A DNA stretch of 64,000 nt from Micromonospora echinofusca (GTDB lineage Bacteria > Actinomycetota > Actinomycetes > Mycobacteriales > Micromonosporaceae), in contig NZ_LT607733.1 in assembly GCF_900091445.1 (NCBI RefSeq), positions 4,739,001 to 4,803,000 of the forward strand, given 5' to 3'. Shown piece after piece: positions 9,621 to 20,642 of this stretch. Numbering within the stretch: the first letter of the stretch is position 1; the number at the start of each line of letters is the position of its first letter. Under the pieces are notes generated by a model. The model was not told the origin of the DNA. It was given only the letters and a program-made list of their open reading frames with translations, and did no database searches. The translations under genes and the position numbers were made by a program.

Positions 9621-9657
9621 GGTGACGCTGTCGGCGCGGGAGGCCGGCAGCGTCACC
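9621..9657. terminator. hairpin downstream of the 29-codon gene
   Basis: 15-bp stem with one mismatch: GGTGACGCTGTCGGC pairs with GCCGGCAGCGTCACC across a 7-nt loop. It begins 16 nt past the stop of the small minus-strand gene, fitting its terminator. Confidence 0.55.
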
Positions 9658-9672
9658 GCCGGTCGGCGTCTG

Positions 9673-9762
9673 TCACTGACGGGTGTCCATGGACGTCTGC
9701 AGTGCGCGGCGCATCTGCTCGCGGGCCTCGTCGGTGGTCTGCGGCTTGGGCTTGCTGGGCAT
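9673..9762 (-). CDS. small hypothetical protein, 29 residues
   Basis: The product starts MPSKPKPQTTDEAREQMRRA and ends MDTRQ: a Lys/Pro start followed by a charged, probably helical stretch. Support for a real gene: an AAGGGG Shine-Dalgarno about 7 nt before ATG 9762, G or C at nearly every third codon position with mixed second positions, and a strong hairpin just after the stop. No membrane segment or signal peptide. I do not recognise the family and infer no function. It is the only credible gene in the 2-kb repeat island. Confidence 0.65.
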   Translation of the reverse strand: MPSKPKPQTTDEAREQMRRALQTSMDTRQ

Positions 9763-10127
9763 GGTGGTCCCCTTCCAGGGCTTGGGCAGCCGCTGAGCGG
9801 CAGCCCTCACGGGCGGTCGTGCTGAGCGCCTGGCAGCGGCCCGGGGTCACCGGAGCGGCTGGTGGGCAGCGTTAGCCCGGGTCGGTTCGACCCTGGAGGG
9901 AGGCGCCGCCGGGTGTGGCGACACCGCCCACGGCCAGCGCCGCCACACGACGCCGACCGATTCCCAAGCTATCGTTCAGTTCCACATACTGCCTGTTGTT
10001 CCCGCGATCTGGACTCATGTTCGCCCGGAGCGGCCGCGGTACGGCACTCCGAGGGAACGCGGAGGGGGTCAGCAAGCACGGAGGGGGTCAGCAAGCACGG
10101 AGCCGAGCCAGCAAGCACGGAGCCGGG
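9763..10127. other. intergenic region with a lower-GC patch
   Basis: No gene I can support. It contains a 6-bp perfect hairpin (GGGTCG gtt CGACCC, 9879-9893), a patch of visibly lower GC around 9960-10015 that may hold a promoter, and the 19-20 bp direct repeats at 10061-10118. A 67-codon minus-strand frame here lacks the third-position GC of the neighbouring genes. Confidence 0.6.
10061..10127. repeat. 19-20 bp direct repeats next to the DUF6186-like gene
   Basis: Two identical 19-bp copies (10061-10079 and 10080-10098, containing GGGGGTCAGCAAGCAC) are followed by a 20-bp variant (10099-10118) and a partial fourth copy that runs into the stop codon of the minus-strand gene ending at 10128. 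Confidence 0.75.
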
Positions 10128-10340
10128 TCAGCGGGCCAGGAAGTGCCAGCCCAGCCACCACCAGAAGCCGAACAGGCCGATCCGACCGACCGGCACCGGG
10201 CCCACCTCGTAGCGCATCACGTAGGCGCAGACCTCGCCGAGCGTGGGGATCCGGGAACCCTCGCGGCGGGCCGCCCACTCGACGGCGGCGAAGAGTACCA
10301 GGGAGACCAGGAAGCCACCGATGGCCAACGTCCGCATCAT
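10128..10340 (-). CDS. small membrane protein, DUF6186-like
   Basis: 70 residues. A first membrane helix (TLAIGGFLVSLVLFAAVEW), then ARREGSRIPTLGEVCAYVMR, and a C-terminal helix ending in the tryptophan-rich FGFWWWLGWHFLAR. The SRIPTLGE...WWWLGWHF pattern matches a small actinobacterial family of unknown function (DUF6186, from memory). Its ATG overlaps the stop of the upstream 135-residue gene by ATGA, so the two are probably translationally coupled. The 3' end is bordered by short direct repeats. Confidence 0.7.
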   Translation of the reverse strand: MMRTLAIGGFLVSLVLFAAVEWAARREGSRIPTLGEVCAYVMRYEVGPVPVGRIGLFGFWWWLGWHFLAR

Positions 10341-10744
10341 CGCCGCACCAGTCCCCAGAACGCCGACAGCCAGCCCAGCCAGGCCGCCGAGCGGACCAGG
10401 CGGTCCTCCAGCAGGGGATCGGCCAGCCGCGAGAAGGTGGGAAAGTCGTCCCCCGCCGCCAGGACGAACGTGGTCCCCTCGAAGACCCCGAAGACCACCA
10501 CCGGCAGGGCCCACCAGGCGGCCGGGGCGCCCAACCGGCGCGGCGCGGGCCGCCGGGGCACCCGGTTGCTCAGACCCAACCAGATCAGCACCCCGCCGGT
10601 GCCGAGGGTCCATAGATTGGCCTCGGTCGAGAACGACGGGAACCGGCCGCCGACCAACGAGAGGCAGACGAGCACCGGCACGGCGACGGCGGGACGGTCC
10701 CAGGCGCGGGGCGCCTCGACGGTGAGGTCGTGGGGCTGTTCCAT
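10337..10744 (-). CDS. hypothetical membrane protein
   Basis: 135 residues with three or four hydrophobic segments (AVAVPVLVCLSLVGG; LWTLGTGGVLIWLGL; AAWWALPVVVFGVFEGTTFVLAA; SAAWLGWLSAFWGLV). No recognised domain. A DDFPTFSRLADPLL motif lies between the last two helices. ATG at 10744. It is coupled to the DUF6186-like gene by an ATGA overlap, suggesting a two-gene membrane unit inserted downstream of nrnA. Codon bias is fully coding-like. Confidence 0.7.
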   Translation of the reverse strand: MEQPHDLTVEAPRAWDRPAVAVPVLVCLSLVGGRFPSFSTEANLWTLGTGGVLIWLGLSNRVPRRPAPRRLGAPAAWWALPVVVFGVFEGTTFVLAAGDDFPTFSRLADPLLEDRLVRSAAWLGWLSAFWGLVRR

Positions 10745-10829
10745 CCCGCGATTCTCCCCGTACTCGCCGCAACCGGGAAGACGGACACTCCCCGGGCTCG
10801 CCCTGATCTTCCCGCCCCGCCTGTCCGGG

Positions 10830-11912
10830 TCAGTGCCGGCCGGCGCCGGTCAGCGCGCCGTCGAGCTCCGCGCGGATCCGGCCGACGACCTCGTCGAGCG
10901 TGCCGGAACCGGTGAAGCCGGCGGCGAAGCGGTGCCCGCCGCCACCCAGCGCGACCGCCACCCGGCTGACGTCCACAGCGCCCTTGCTGCGCATCGACAC
11001 CGCCCAGTCTCCGGTCGTGGTCTCCTTGACTACACAGCTCACGTCGGCCTCGGCGGTGCACCGGACCGAGTCGATCAACGGCTCCAGCACGTACGGGCGC
11101 TGGTCGTGCCGGGCCAGGTCGTCCTGGGTCGCGTACGTCCACACCAGACCGTGCCCCGCGGCCACGGCGGGCTCCAGGCGGGCCCGGCCGAGCACCTCGC
11201 CGAAGAGACGGACGGCGCCGAACGGCCGGGTGTCGAAGACCCGGCGGGAGATGTCGCCGGGCCGGATGCCGGTGGCCAGCAGGCGTGCCGCCAGCTCGTG
11301 CACCGCCGGGGTGGTCGCCTCGAACCGGAACGAGCCGGTGTCGGTGCTCAGCGCGACGTAGAGGCACTCCGCGATCCCGGCGTCCAGCTCGATGCCGAGG
11401 CGGCCGAGCAGCCCCTCGGCCACCACCGAGGTGGCCGCCGCGTGCGGGTCCACGAGGTTGATCCGGCCGAAGTGGGTGTTCGACGCGTGATGGTCGAGCA
11501 CCAGCGCGGCGCGGGCGGTCTCCAGCCGGTCGACCAGCTCGCCGAGGCGCGACCCGCTGGCCGCGTCGAAACAGATGACCAGGTCCGGGTCCGGGTACGC
11601 CTCGGTCGCCGGCACCAGCAGGTCGAGCCCGGGCAGCTCCTGGAACGGCTCCGGCACCTCCGGCGGGCCGGGGAACGTCGCCTGCATCCGCCGCACCCCG
11701 AGCCGGCGCAACCCGAGCCCGAAGCCCAGCATGCTGCCCAGCGCGTCCCCGTCCGGGTTGACGTGGCAGATCAGCAGCACCCGCCCGTCCGCCGGCAGGT
11801 CCCGCACGGCCGCGACGGCGGCGGTCCAGTCCGCCTCGGTCGGGCCGGCGTCGAGCGGTGGCGCGGCCTCGGCGAAGGCGCCACCAGCCGGTCCGCCGGA
11901 GGGCTCGGTCAC
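10830..11912 (-). CDS. nrnA: DHH/DHHA1 bifunctional oligoribonuclease / PAP phosphatase (NrnA-like)
   Basis: 360 residues. DHH-family motifs are present in order: CHVNPDGDALGS (motif I), ICFDAASGSR (II), VLDHHASNTHFG (the DHH motif, III) and LSTDTGSFRF (IV), followed by a DHHA1 domain with the glycine-rich GGGGHRFAAGF. Family members use Mn2+ to degrade nano-RNA, pAp or cyclic dinucleotide products. It starts with GTG in a 4-bp GTGA overlap with the rbfA stop, so the two are coupled. This is the conserved rbfA-nrnA order. Confidence 0.92.
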   Translation of the reverse strand: MTEPSGGPAGGAFAEAAPPLDAGPTEADWTAAVAAVRDLPADGRVLLICHVNPDGDALGSMLGFGLGLRRLGVRRMQATFPGPPEVPEPFQELPGLDLLVPATEAYPDPDLVICFDAASGSRLGELVDRLETARAALVLDHHASNTHFGRINLVDPHAAATSVVAEGLLGRLGIELDAGIAECLYVALSTDTGSFRFEATTPAVHELAARLLATGIRPGDISRRVFDTRPFGAVRLFGEVLGRARLEPAVAAGHGLVWTYATQDDLARHDQRPYVLEPLIDSVRCTAEADVSCVVKETTTGDWAVSMRSKGAVDVSRVAVALGGGGHRFAAGFTGSGTLDEVVGRIRAELDGALTGAGRH

Positions 11913-12397
11913 CGCGCTTCCCCGCTCCGCGAGGGGGCCTCGTCGGCGTCCTCGGCGGGTGCCTCGTCGGCGTCCTCGTCCTCGTCCAGCCGGTACGGCT
12001 GGGGCTCGCCCGCGTACTCGGCCCGGGCGGCGATGCGCTGCACCTCGGCGTCGGCGCTGCGGGCCTGGGCGAGCAGGTCGTCGATGTGCTTGACCTGATC
12101 CTGCACGTCGTCCAGGACGAAGGTCAGCGTCGGCGAGTGACGCAGACCGAGCGCCTTGCCGACGGTGCTGCGCAGCATCCCCTTGGCGCTCTCCAGCGCC
12201 GCCGCCGTGCCCGCCTGGGCCGCCGCGTCGCCGAGCACCGTGTAGAAGACGGTGGCGTCGCGCAGATCGGCGGTGATCCGCGCGTCGGTGATCGTGATCA
12301 TGCCGAGCCGGGGGTCCTTGATCTGGCTGCGCACCACCGACGCGACCAGCTCACGCACCCGCTCCGCGTGCCGGCGTACCTTGGCCGGATCCGACAT
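11909..12397 (-). CDS. rbfA: ribosome-binding factor A
   Basis: 162 residues. The KH-like core starts RRHAERVRELVASVVRSQIKDPRLGMITITDARIT and includes the RSTVGKALGLRHSPTLTF region typical of RbfA. It aids 16S rRNA 5'-end maturation and cold-adapted 30S assembly. The acidic tail (DEDEDADEAPAEDADEAP) is characteristic of actinobacterial RbfA. ATG at 12397 follows a GGAGGTGGCGAG Shine-Dalgarno. Confidence 0.95.
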   Translation of the reverse strand: MSDPAKVRRHAERVRELVASVVRSQIKDPRLGMITITDARITADLRDATVFYTVLGDAAAQAGTAAALESAKGMLRSTVGKALGLRHSPTLTFVLDDVQDQVKHIDDLLAQARSADAEVQRIAARAEYAGEPQPYRLDEDEDADEAPAEDADEAPSRSGEAR

Positions 12398-12549
12398 CTC
12401 GCCACCTCCACGGCGTCCCGCTCCCGGCCGCCGTCCGGCGACGCGGAGCGCCCCGGAGCCGACGGCCCAACAACTCGAACACTACCCGCGCGGCCACCCG
12501 CGTCGCGCGGCGCCGGCTCCGTCCCGGCTTCGGCGGACAGCGCCGCTGG

Positions 12550-12843
12550 TCAGTCCTCTTCGCCGTACAGCCGGTGACGCACCGAGAGCAGCTCGGTCTC
12601 CGGCCGGCCGGCCACCAGTCGCTCGCAGGAGTCCAGCACCTCGCGGACGTGCGACGCCTCGGCGGCCACCACGGCCACGGCTATCTCGGCCCGACCGTGC
12701 AGGTCGAGCGCTCCCACTTCGGCGGCCGACACCTCGAAGCGGCGCAACGCCGCGACGATCGGCCGTACGTATGATCTCTTGGCCTTGAGCGACCGGGAGT
12801 CGCCCGGCAGCAGCAGGTCGAAGACCGCGGTTCCGGTGAACAT
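12550..12843 (-). CDS. ylxP: DUF503 / YlxP family protein
   Basis: 97 residues. The start MFTGTAVFDLLLPGDSRSLK, followed by AKRSYVRPIV, is diagnostic of the DUF503 family encoded between infB and rbfA; YlxP-type proteins have been linked to ribosome assembly. A 13-residue N-terminal extension is possible in the open frame, but the ATG at 12843 matches the family start and has a TATCGT hexamer 8 nt upstream, consistent with leaderless translation. A palindromic repeat separates it from infB. Confidence 0.9.
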   Translation of the reverse strand: MFTGTAVFDLLLPGDSRSLKAKRSYVRPIVAALRRFEVSAAEVGALDLHGRAEIAVAVVAAEASHVREVLDSCERLVAGRPETELLSVRHRLYGEED

Positions 12844-12851
12844 CGCCCCGG

Positions 12852-12857
12852 ACGATA
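12852..12857 (-). promoter_or_regulatory. -10 element of leaderless ylxP promoter
   Basis: TATCGT on the minus strand ends 8 nt before the ATG at 12843. A TTGATC that could act as -35 (19-nt spacing) lies inside the arm of the upstream palindrome. Confidence 0.4.
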
Positions 12858-12875
12858 CCCGTACGGACCCCCACA

Positions 12876-12917
12876 TGATCAAGGGGTTTACGCCCTGCGG
12901 CGTAAACCCCCCGATCA
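12876..12917. repeat. GATC-tipped palindrome after infB (REP-like or terminator)
   Basis: 19-bp arms around a 4-nt loop: inner GGGGTTTACGCC ctgc GGCGTAAACCCC is perfect over 12 bp, then two mismatches, then TGATC / GATCA at the ends. It starts 14 nt past the infB stop. It can work as an infB terminator, but its symmetrical GATC ends also suggest a dispersed intergenic element. Confidence 0.75.
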
Positions 12918-12930
12918 GTGGTTCACCGGA

Positions 12931-15936
<3,006 letters not shown>

Positions 15937-15951
15937 TGCACTCCTCACTCC

Positions 15952-15983
15952 GAGGTCGTGCGGGCAGCACCCGCAGCGACCTC
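15952..15983 (-). promoter_or_regulatory. two-tier hairpin just upstream of infB
   Basis: Outer stem GAGGTCG / CGACCTC (7 bp) encloses GCGGG / CCCGC (5 bp) with small internal loops. It ends 15 nt before the infB GTG, in the 93-nt gap after ylxR. It could be an attenuator, a processing site or a terminator for upstream transcripts. Confidence 0.4.
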
Positions 15984-16029
15984 ACTCGTGCACTTGAAGC
16001 CTGGTCATTTCAGGGACTTCATCGTGTGC

Positions 16030-16362
16030 TCATGTCGGTCGTCCTACCTTGCTAGCGACCCTCGTCCGATCGGGCTGACCGGACGTAGTGGTTGGCGCAT
16101 CGACGTGCTCCGCGAGCTCACCGTGGTCGGGGACCCCGGTGATGCGCAGCGCACGCCCGAAGGCGCGTCGCCGCACCGCTTGCGCGAAGCAGGCCGGATC
16201 CGGGTGCATGTTCGCTCCCCGACCCGGCAGCCTGCGGGCCGGATCGGGCCGAAGGCTGTGACCAGCCTCGTCGCCGACCGCGACGATCCGCAGCAATTCG
16301 CTGGCCGGCGCACGTCGCCGGCAACCCACACAGGTGCGTTCCGGCAGCGCGCGTCGTACCAC
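16030..16362 (-). CDS. ylxR: YlxR family RNA-binding protein (DUF448)
   Basis: 110 residues. ALPERTCVGCRRRAPASELLR is the diagnostic YlxR opening, with the CVGCR motif; GRGANMHPDPACFAQAVRRRAFGRAL completes the domain. YlxR proteins bind nucleic acids and sit between nusA and infB; in other bacteria they have been linked to RNase P modulation and gene regulation. GTG start at 16362, with TAGACT 7 nt upstream and no Shine-Dalgarno, so an internal leaderless promoter is likely. About 20 C-terminal residues are unstructured. Confidence 0.92.
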   Translation of the reverse strand: MVRRALPERTCVGCRRRAPASELLRIVAVGDEAGHSLRPDPARRLPGRGANMHPDPACFAQAVRRRAFGRALRITGVPDHGELAEHVDAPTTTSGQPDRTRVASKVGRPT

Positions 16363-16369
16363 TGGAGAA

Positions 16370-16375
16370 AGTCTA
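16370..16375 (-). promoter_or_regulatory. -10 element of leaderless ylxR promoter
   Basis: TAGACT lies 7 nt before the ylxR GTG and immediately past the nusA stop codon (16379). This would give ylxR-infB a promoter independent of rimP-nusA. Confidence 0.45.
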
Positions 16376-16378
16376 CCC

Positions 16379-17422
16379 CTAGGCGCCCGAGATCGCGCCG
16401 CCCGGCTCCGGGACGTGATCAGCCCCGGCCCGGCCGGAGCCGCCAGCCTGCTCGGCGTCGGACCGGATGTCGATCCGCCAACCGGTCAACCGGGCCGCAA
16501 GTCGGGCGTTCTGCCCCTCCCGGCCGATGGCGAGGGAGAGCTGGAAGTCCGGGACGGTGACCCGGGCGGTACGGCTGGCCAGGTCGACCACCTCGACCCG
16601 CAGGGCCTTGGCCGGCGACAGGGCGTTGCCGACAAACGTCGCCGGGTCGTCCGACCAGTCGATGATGTCGATCTTCTCGCCGTGCAGCTCGCTCATCACC
16701 GCGCGGACCCGCTGCCCCATCGGCCCGATGCAGGCGCCCTTGGCGTTGACGCCCTGGGTCATGGAGCGGACCGCGATCTTCGTGCGGTGACCTGCCTCAC
16801 GTGCGATCGCGCCGATCTCGACCGTGCCGTCGGCGATCTCCGGCACCTCGAGCGCGAAGAGCTTCTTCACCAGCGCCGGGTGCGACCGGGAGAGGGTGAT
16901 CTGCGGGCCGCGCATCCCCTTCGCCACGTGCACCACCACGCAGCGGATCCGCTCGCCGTGCGCGTAGCGCTCGCCGGGGACCTGCTCGGACTGGGGCAGC
17001 ACGCCCTCCAGCTTGCCGAGGTCGACGCTGACGATGCCCTTCTCGCTGCGCGCCTCGTGCGCCTGCACCACGCCGGTGACCAGGTCACCGTCGCGGCCGA
17101 CGTACTCGCCGAAGTGCACCTCGTCGGTGGCCTCCCGCAGCCGCTGGAGGATCACCTGCTTGGCGGTCATGGCGGCGATCCGCCCGAAGTCGTGCGGGGT
17201 GTCGTCCCACTCCCGCACCACGGTGCCGTCGTCGTCCAGCTCCTGGGCGTAGACCAGGGCCGCGCCGGACTTGCGGTCGATCTCCACCCGGGCGTGCGAC
17301 TCCGCCCCCTCGGTGTGCCGGTAGGCAGTCAGCAGCGCGGTCTCGATCGCCGCGAGGATCGTGTCGAACGGGATCTCCCGCTCGCGCTCGAGTGCGCGCA
17401 GCGCCGCGAGGTCGATGTTCAC
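16379..17422 (-). CDS. nusA: transcription termination/antitermination factor NusA
   Basis: 347 residues, the short actinobacterial form without the C-terminal acidic repeats. It has the N-terminal RNAP-binding domain ([20 protein letters not shown]), S1 ([22 protein letters not shown]) and KH1/KH2 domains ([43 protein letters not shown]). It binds RNA polymerase and nascent RNA to control pausing, termination and rRNA antitermination. The GTG start overlaps the rimP stop by GTGA, so the genes are coupled. Confidence 0.97.
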   Translation of the reverse strand: MNIDLAALRALEREREIPFDTILAAIETALLTAYRHTEGAESHARVEIDRKSGAALVYAQELDDDGTVVREWDDTPHDFGRIAAMTAKQVILQRLREATDEVHFGEYVGRDGDLVTGVVQAHEARSEKGIVSVDLGKLEGVLPQSEQVPGERYAHGERIRCVVVHVAKGMRGPQITLSRSHPALVKKLFALEVPEIADGTVEIGAIAREAGHRTKIAVRSMTQGVNAKGACIGPMGQRVRAVMSELHGEKIDIIDWSDDPATFVGNALSPAKALRVEVVDLASRTARVTVPDFQLSLAIGREGQNARLAARLTGWRIDIRSDAEQAGGSGRAGADHVPEPGGAISGA

Positions 17423-18111
17423 CTCTCCTCGTCCTCCACATCATCATCTTCGTCGTCGAAGTCGTCGGTGTCGTCCATGTCGTCGGGTTCGTCCGTCTCC
17501 TCGATCTCGTCGAGGCGGTGGAACTCGACCTGCACCCGGCCGGGGCCGAGCTCTGCGTACGTCCAGGTGGCGCGGCCGGCGTCGGTCTCCAGCACCACGC
17601 GCTCGTCGTCGGCCTCGACCACCCGGCCGGTGACCTGCCGGTCGCCGGTGGCCTGCTCGGCCTGGGCGCCCGCACCGCGCGCGGTCACCTTCACCAGCCG
17701 GCCGACGTTGCGCCGCCAGTGCCGGGGCAGGGTGAGCGGCCGGTCCACGCCGGGGGAGCTGACCTCCAGCTGGTACTCCCCGGCGACGATGTCGCCCCCG
17801 GCCTCCTCGGCGGCGTCGAGGGCCGCCGAGACGGCCCGGGACACCTCGGCGACGGCGTCCAGCCTGATCCCGCCGTCGGCGTCCACGATCACCCGCACCA
17901 CGTGCCGTCGGCCGGCCCGGGAGACGGAGAGCTCCTCCAGGTCGTAGCCGGCGGCGGTGACCACCGGCTCGATCACGTCACGCAGCCGGGCCCGCCGGGC
18001 GGCGAGGTCGCCGCGCGGGCCGCCGGCACGCTCCCCGCCCCGTGGGGCGTCGGCGCGTCGGGGCCTCCCCGCCGGACCCGTCGACCTCGTGGCACGGCCA
18101 CGCTGCGTCAT
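17419..18111 (-). CDS. rimP: ribosome maturation factor RimP
   Basis: 230 residues. The core runs from [20 protein letters not shown] through [20 protein letters not shown] and [12 protein letters not shown], all RimP hallmarks. It is needed for 30S maturation. A basic N-terminal extension of about 40 residues and a very acidic C-terminus ([20 protein letters not shown]) flank the core. The open frame extends far upstream in DNA shadowing other genes, so the ATG at 18111 ([10 protein letters not shown]) is chosen. It is the first gene of the block. Confidence 0.93.
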   Translation of the reverse strand: MTQRGRATRSTGPAGRPRRADAPRGGERAGGPRGDLAARRARLRDVIEPVVTAAGYDLEELSVSRAGRRHVVRVIVDADGGIRLDAVAEVSRAVSAALDAAEEAGGDIVAGEYQLEVSSPGVDRPLTLPRHWRRNVGRLVKVTARGAGAQAEQATGDRQVTGRVVEADDERVVLETDAGRATWTYAELGPGRVQVEFHRLDEIEETDEPDDMDDTDDFDDEDDDVEDEER

Positions 18112-18265
18112 CTCCGCACCCTCCTGCTGATCGACGGCACCCGGTCGGCCGCCATGCCGGCACGCCACCGGAGCTGACGCGCCGGTGGCTGCGCAGAGCG
18201 TAACGCGCCTACCGGGCGCCGGGCCGGGCGGCGCACCGACGCCGGTGGCCCACGTACGGCCGGTG

Positions 18266-18790
18266 ATGGTGTTGACTTGTCCGGTGGCGACGGGCAGAAC
18301 GACACGACGCGGCGAGACAACCGGGCATTCCCGGCGCAACGTGCTGCGCGCCGGGGCGCTCCTGGCGCTCGGCGGGGCCGCGGCGCCGCTGACCGGATGC
18401 GGTCTGCTCGACCGCGGCGACGAACCCGCCCCCGAGCCCGACCCGCTCACCCCGCTGCTCGACGAGTCGCTCCGGCTCGCCGCCGGGCACCGGGACGCCG
18501 CCGCCGCGCACCCCACCCTCGCCGCCCTGCTCACCCCGATCGCCGAGGCGCACCGAGCGCACGCGGCCGAGCTGGCCCGGCTCGTCGGCGTACCGCTGCC
18601 CTCGGGATCCGCCCCCGCCACGACCGCCACGCCGGGCGATCCGGCGGCGGCGCGGGCCGCCCTGCGCGAGAGCGAACGGGCCGGCCGGGAGGCGGCGACC
18701 AGTGCCTGCGCGGCGGCCCCGGCGGAGCGGGCCGCGCTGCTCGCCTCGATCGTCGCCGCCCGGGCCACGCACGTGGAGGCGTTGAAGTGA
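18266..18790 (+). CDS. Tat/lipoprotein-type ferritin-like protein
   Basis: About 174 residues. [10 protein letters not shown] resembles a twin-arginine motif, followed by a hydrophobic stretch and the lipobox LTGC, so it is probably exported by Tat and lipidated. The mature part is a helical bundle with repeated E/H pairs ([35 protein letters not shown]), suggesting a ferritin-like fold. The start is uncertain: ATG 18266 or GTG 18284 both keep the RR motif and neither has a clear Shine-Dalgarno. It overlaps the next gene by GTGA. Exact function unknown. Confidence 0.65.
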   Translation: MVLTCPVATGRTTRRGETTGHSRRNVLRAGALLALGGAAAPLTGCGLLDRGDEPAPEPDPLTPLLDESLRLAAGHRDAAAAHPTLAALLTPIAEAHRAHAAELARLVGVPLPSGSAPATTATPGDPAAARAALRESERAGREAATSACAAAPAERAALLASIVAARATHVEALK

Positions 18791-19233
18791 CCACACCGAC
18801 ACCGACCGGGCCCGCCGGGGCGCTCGCCGCCGCCCTCACCGCCGAGTACGCCGCGATCTGGGCGTACGGGCCCATCGGGGTACGCCTCACCGGCGCCGCC
18901 CGGACCGCCGCGAGGGAGGCGGAGGCCGCCCACCGACGCCGCCGCGACGAGCTGATCGTGCAGTTGAGCACCGGCGGCGCGAGCGTCCCGGCGGACCGGG
19001 CCGGCTACACGCTGCCGTTCCCGGTCACCGACCGGGCGAGCGCGCTGCGGCTGGCCGTCGAGGTGGAGGAGCGCACGGCCGCGTTCTGGCGGGCCGCGGT
19101 GCCGGCCACCATCGGCGCCGACCGGGACCGGGCCCTGGCCGCTCTGGTCGAGTACGCCCTGCGGGCCACCCGGTGGCGACGGATGGCCGGGATCACCCCG
19201 CTGACGGTGCCGTTCCCGGGTCGCCCGGCCTGA
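18787..19233 (+). CDS. DUF4439 ferritin-like domain protein
   Basis: 148 residues, no signal peptide. The pattern [35 protein letters not shown], the [29 protein letters not shown] segment and [17 protein letters not shown] matches DUF4439, a four-helix ferritin-like family found in actinobacteria. Glu and His at typical metal-ligand positions suggest, but do not prove, iron binding. The GTG start overlaps the preceding lipoprotein gene by GTGA, implying a joint role, one partner outside and one inside the membrane. Confidence 0.85.
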   Translation: MTTPTPTGPAGALAAALTAEYAAIWAYGPIGVRLTGAARTAAREAEAAHRRRRDELIVQLSTGGASVPADRAGYTLPFPVTDRASALRLAVEVEERTAAFWRAAVPATIGADRDRALAALVEYALRATRWRRMAGITPLTVPFPGRPA

Positions 19234-19262
19234 CCGGCCCGACCCCGTCGACCCCGCTCCGG

Positions 19263-19291
19263 TTGCGGGTCGCATACCAGGTATGCATACT
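19263..19291 (+). promoter_or_regulatory. padR promoter with operator between -35 and -10
   Basis: TTGCGG (19263-19268), a 17-nt spacer, then CATACT (19286-19291), 8 nt before the ATG. The spacer contains the perfect dyad GCATACC a GGTATGC (19272-19286), and GTATGCATAC (19281-19290) is also palindromic, giving three half-sites. A bound repressor would block RNA polymerase, so autoregulation by the PadR protein is likely. Confidence 0.7.
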
Positions 19292-19299
19292 CCGTTGCC

Positions 19300-19883
19300 A
19301 TGTCCATCCGTCACGGGCTGCTCGCCCTGCTCGAACGCGGCCAGATGTACGGCTACCAGCTGCGCGCCGCGTTCGAGGAGTCGACCGGCTCGACCTGGCC
19401 GCTGAACATCGGGCAGGTCTACACCACCCTGTCCCGCCTGGAGCGGGACGGGCTGGTCCGGTCGCTGCCCGAGAGCGACGCCGGGCAGCGCCCGTACGAG
19501 ATCACCGACGCCGGGCGGGCGGACCTGGCCCTGTGGTTCGCCACCCCGATCAGCCGCACCGACCGGCCCCGGGACGAGCTGGCGATCAAGCTGGCCCTCG
19601 CGCTGACCACCCCCGGCGTCGACGTCCGGTCGGTGGTGCAGACCCAGCGCAGCGCGACCATGCGGGCGTTGCAGGAGTTGACCCGGTTGAAGTACGCCAG
19701 CGACCGTCCCGAGGACCTGCCGTGGCGGCTCGTGCTGGACGCCATGGTCTTCCAGGCCGAGGCCGAGGTGCGCTGGCTGGACCACTGCGAGACCAGCCTC
19801 GTGCGCTACCGTCCGGCACAGCCCGGGCGCGTCCCGACGACGCCTGCCGAGGCGGTGGACCGGGCCGACGAGGAGGCGCGACG

Positions 19884-19887
<4 letters not shown>
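19300..19887 (+). CDS. PadR family transcriptional regulator
   Basis: 195 residues. The N-terminal winged-helix domain ([24 protein letters not shown], then [18 protein letters not shown] and [11 protein letters not shown]) is diagnostic of PadR. The C-terminal part (residues 90-180) is a helical dimerisation region of the Vir_act_alpha_C type. ATG at 19300 has no Shine-Dalgarno but a promoter directly upstream, so it is probably leaderless. The stop overlaps the ABC ATPase start by GTGA; PadR-ABC operons usually encode a repressor of an exporter that responds to the exported compound. Confidence 0.92.

Positions 19888-20638
<751 letters not shown>

Positions 20639-20642
<4 letters not shown>

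Larger units (their letters stand above)
8127..9672. other. 1.5-kb repeat-rich intergenic region
   Basis: No convincing gene. All six frames are largely open because of GC content, but none has coding-like third-position bias throughout or a recognisable product. It holds a 3 x 10-bp repeat (8401-8430), a perfect 24-bp inverted repeat (8667-8733), a 7-bp minisatellite (8861-9096), a 43-46 bp degenerate tandem repeat (about 9240-9545) and a hairpin (9621-9657). A minus-strand reading at about 8178-8340 containing AAVLLAGRLVGEP looks protein-like and could be a gene remnant. Confidence 0.7.

Noticed and set aside
9879..9893. T-arm-like sequence GGGTCGGTTCGACCC suggesting a tRNA
   Set aside because: It folds as a 6-bp hairpin with a 3-nt loop and no acceptor, D or anticodon arms fit around it.
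9872..10075. 67-codon minus-strand frame
   Set aside because: Third-position GC is clearly lower than in neighbouring genes, and no Shine-Dalgarno or known motif is present.
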